64,000 nt of DNA, from contig NZ_JAFBCZ010000002.1 in NCBI RefSeq assembly GCF_016907925.1, forward strand, positions 248,001 through 312,000, given 5' to 3'. The position numbers and the translations under genes were made by a program. The notes beneath the pieces were generated by a model. The model worked only from the letters and a program-made list of their open reading frames with translations, was not told the DNA's origin and did not search any database. The stretch's first letter is position 1. The number at the start of each line of letters is the position of its first letter. Positions 63,680 to 64,000 of this stretch are shown in pieces. The stretch is from Herpetosiphon giganteus (lineage in GTDB: Bacteria > Chloroflexota > Chloroflexia > Chloroflexales > Herpetosiphonaceae).

Positions 63680-64000
63680 AGGATGAAATGCCAAAGTCAA
63701 AAATCAAAGATGAGGCTATTGGCTGTAGGCTATGGGCTATGGGAACAGCAATTAAGAAAATCGGTGGCAAAAAACATTCATGGCTATCGGAAGATTATTG
63801 GTGAAATTCGTGGTTCAACAATTGTGGCTGTTGGCTTTGGGTCAGCAACAACATAATCTCAAAAATCTGTGCCAATCTGGGGCTAAAAACATTCATGGCT
63901 GTGGGCTATAGGCTTTTAGCTAGCGGAAGATTATTGGTGCAATTCGTGGCTAAAAACAAAAACAGCCTTCGCGTCCTTTGTGTTCTTCGCGGTTTCAGCC
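63680..64000. repeat. repeat-rich right end including direct-repeat copy (63862-64000)
   Basis: No gene is present. The stretch begins with ggatgaaggatgaa words, then gctatgggctatggg, two versions of attcatggct-cggaagattattggtg (about 63777 and 63891), and ends inside the copy of the direct repeat first seen at 60446-60592. The repeat may continue beyond the window. Confidence 0.65.

Noticed and set aside
1-64000. tRNA, rRNA or other housekeeping RNA genes
   Set aside because: No cloverleaf with a TTC-A-CC arm or rRNA signature was recognised in any spacer; a covariance search would be needed to exclude them.

Overview
The window looks like a chromosomal segment of a Chloroflexota bacterium, most likely Herpetosiphon or a close relative. 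This is inferred from the overall protein style: a YvcK with an N-terminal membrane anchor, a cyanobacteria/Chloroflexi-type HAS-barrel protein next to NurA, PDWL peptides, tail-anchored Hanks kinases and DUF4012-TPR proteins. The taxon is not proven by a marker RNA, because no rRNA or tRNA gene was recognised here.

Layout. 1-10.9 kb: one co-directional cell-surface/polysaccharide block (two small membrane proteins, a MutL-like actin-fold ATPase, a DUF11 surface protein ending in a sortase-like signal, a Wzz/BY-kinase, a DUF4012-TPR protein and a flippase). 11-16.4 kb: minus-strand genes for a DinB protein, small hypotheticals, RtcB RNA ligase, a response regulator and a DUF3095 cyclase-like protein. 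16.5-19.3 kb: a lipoprotein sortase (which could act on the DUF11 protein), a membrane protein and YvcK. 19.3-19.9 kb: a tandem array carrying a dispersed double-hairpin element. 19.9-22.3 kb: a NurA, HAS-barrel and DxDxNG-repeat gene trio. 22.3-28.1 kb: a small PD40 protein, a class III cyclase and a heterodimeric ABC exporter pair whose gene 3' end has been duplicated in the intergenic DNA. 28.1-30 kb: repeat-rich DNA, then a complete tryptophan T-box (promoter, UGG specifier, T-box, terminator) in front of trpS. 30.2-35.5 kb: minus-strand rplS, methyltransferase, rnhB, SH3-like protein, trpB and a PD40 lipid-side sensor-like protein. 35.8-42.9 kb: transporters, an FMN oxidase, a fused ECF ATPase, PspA and a LysM protein. 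43.3-49.7 kb: glycosyltransferase, three tandem Ser/Thr kinases, gmhA, gmhB and a YbjQ protein. 49.9-59.3 kb: rpoB and rpoC, separated by a free-standing LAGLIDADG homing-endonuclease-like gene, under a near-consensus promoter. 59.3-64 kb: ribF, a MerR-DUF4386 operon with a MerR-type 19-nt-spaced promoter, a hypothetical and a GNAT.

The most unusual items are the LAGLIDADG gene inside the rpoBC operon, the NurA/HAS-barrel module without a HerA ATPase beside it, the double-hairpin repeat family with a compensatory stem change, and the kinase pair that appears to be homogenised only over its catalytic domain. Intergenic DNA is unusually full of short degenerate repeats (ggatgaaggatga, cttcgtgtccttcgtgg, gccatagcctatag and related words), which in places form gene ends.

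All functional names rest on motif recognition by eye; no database search was run.
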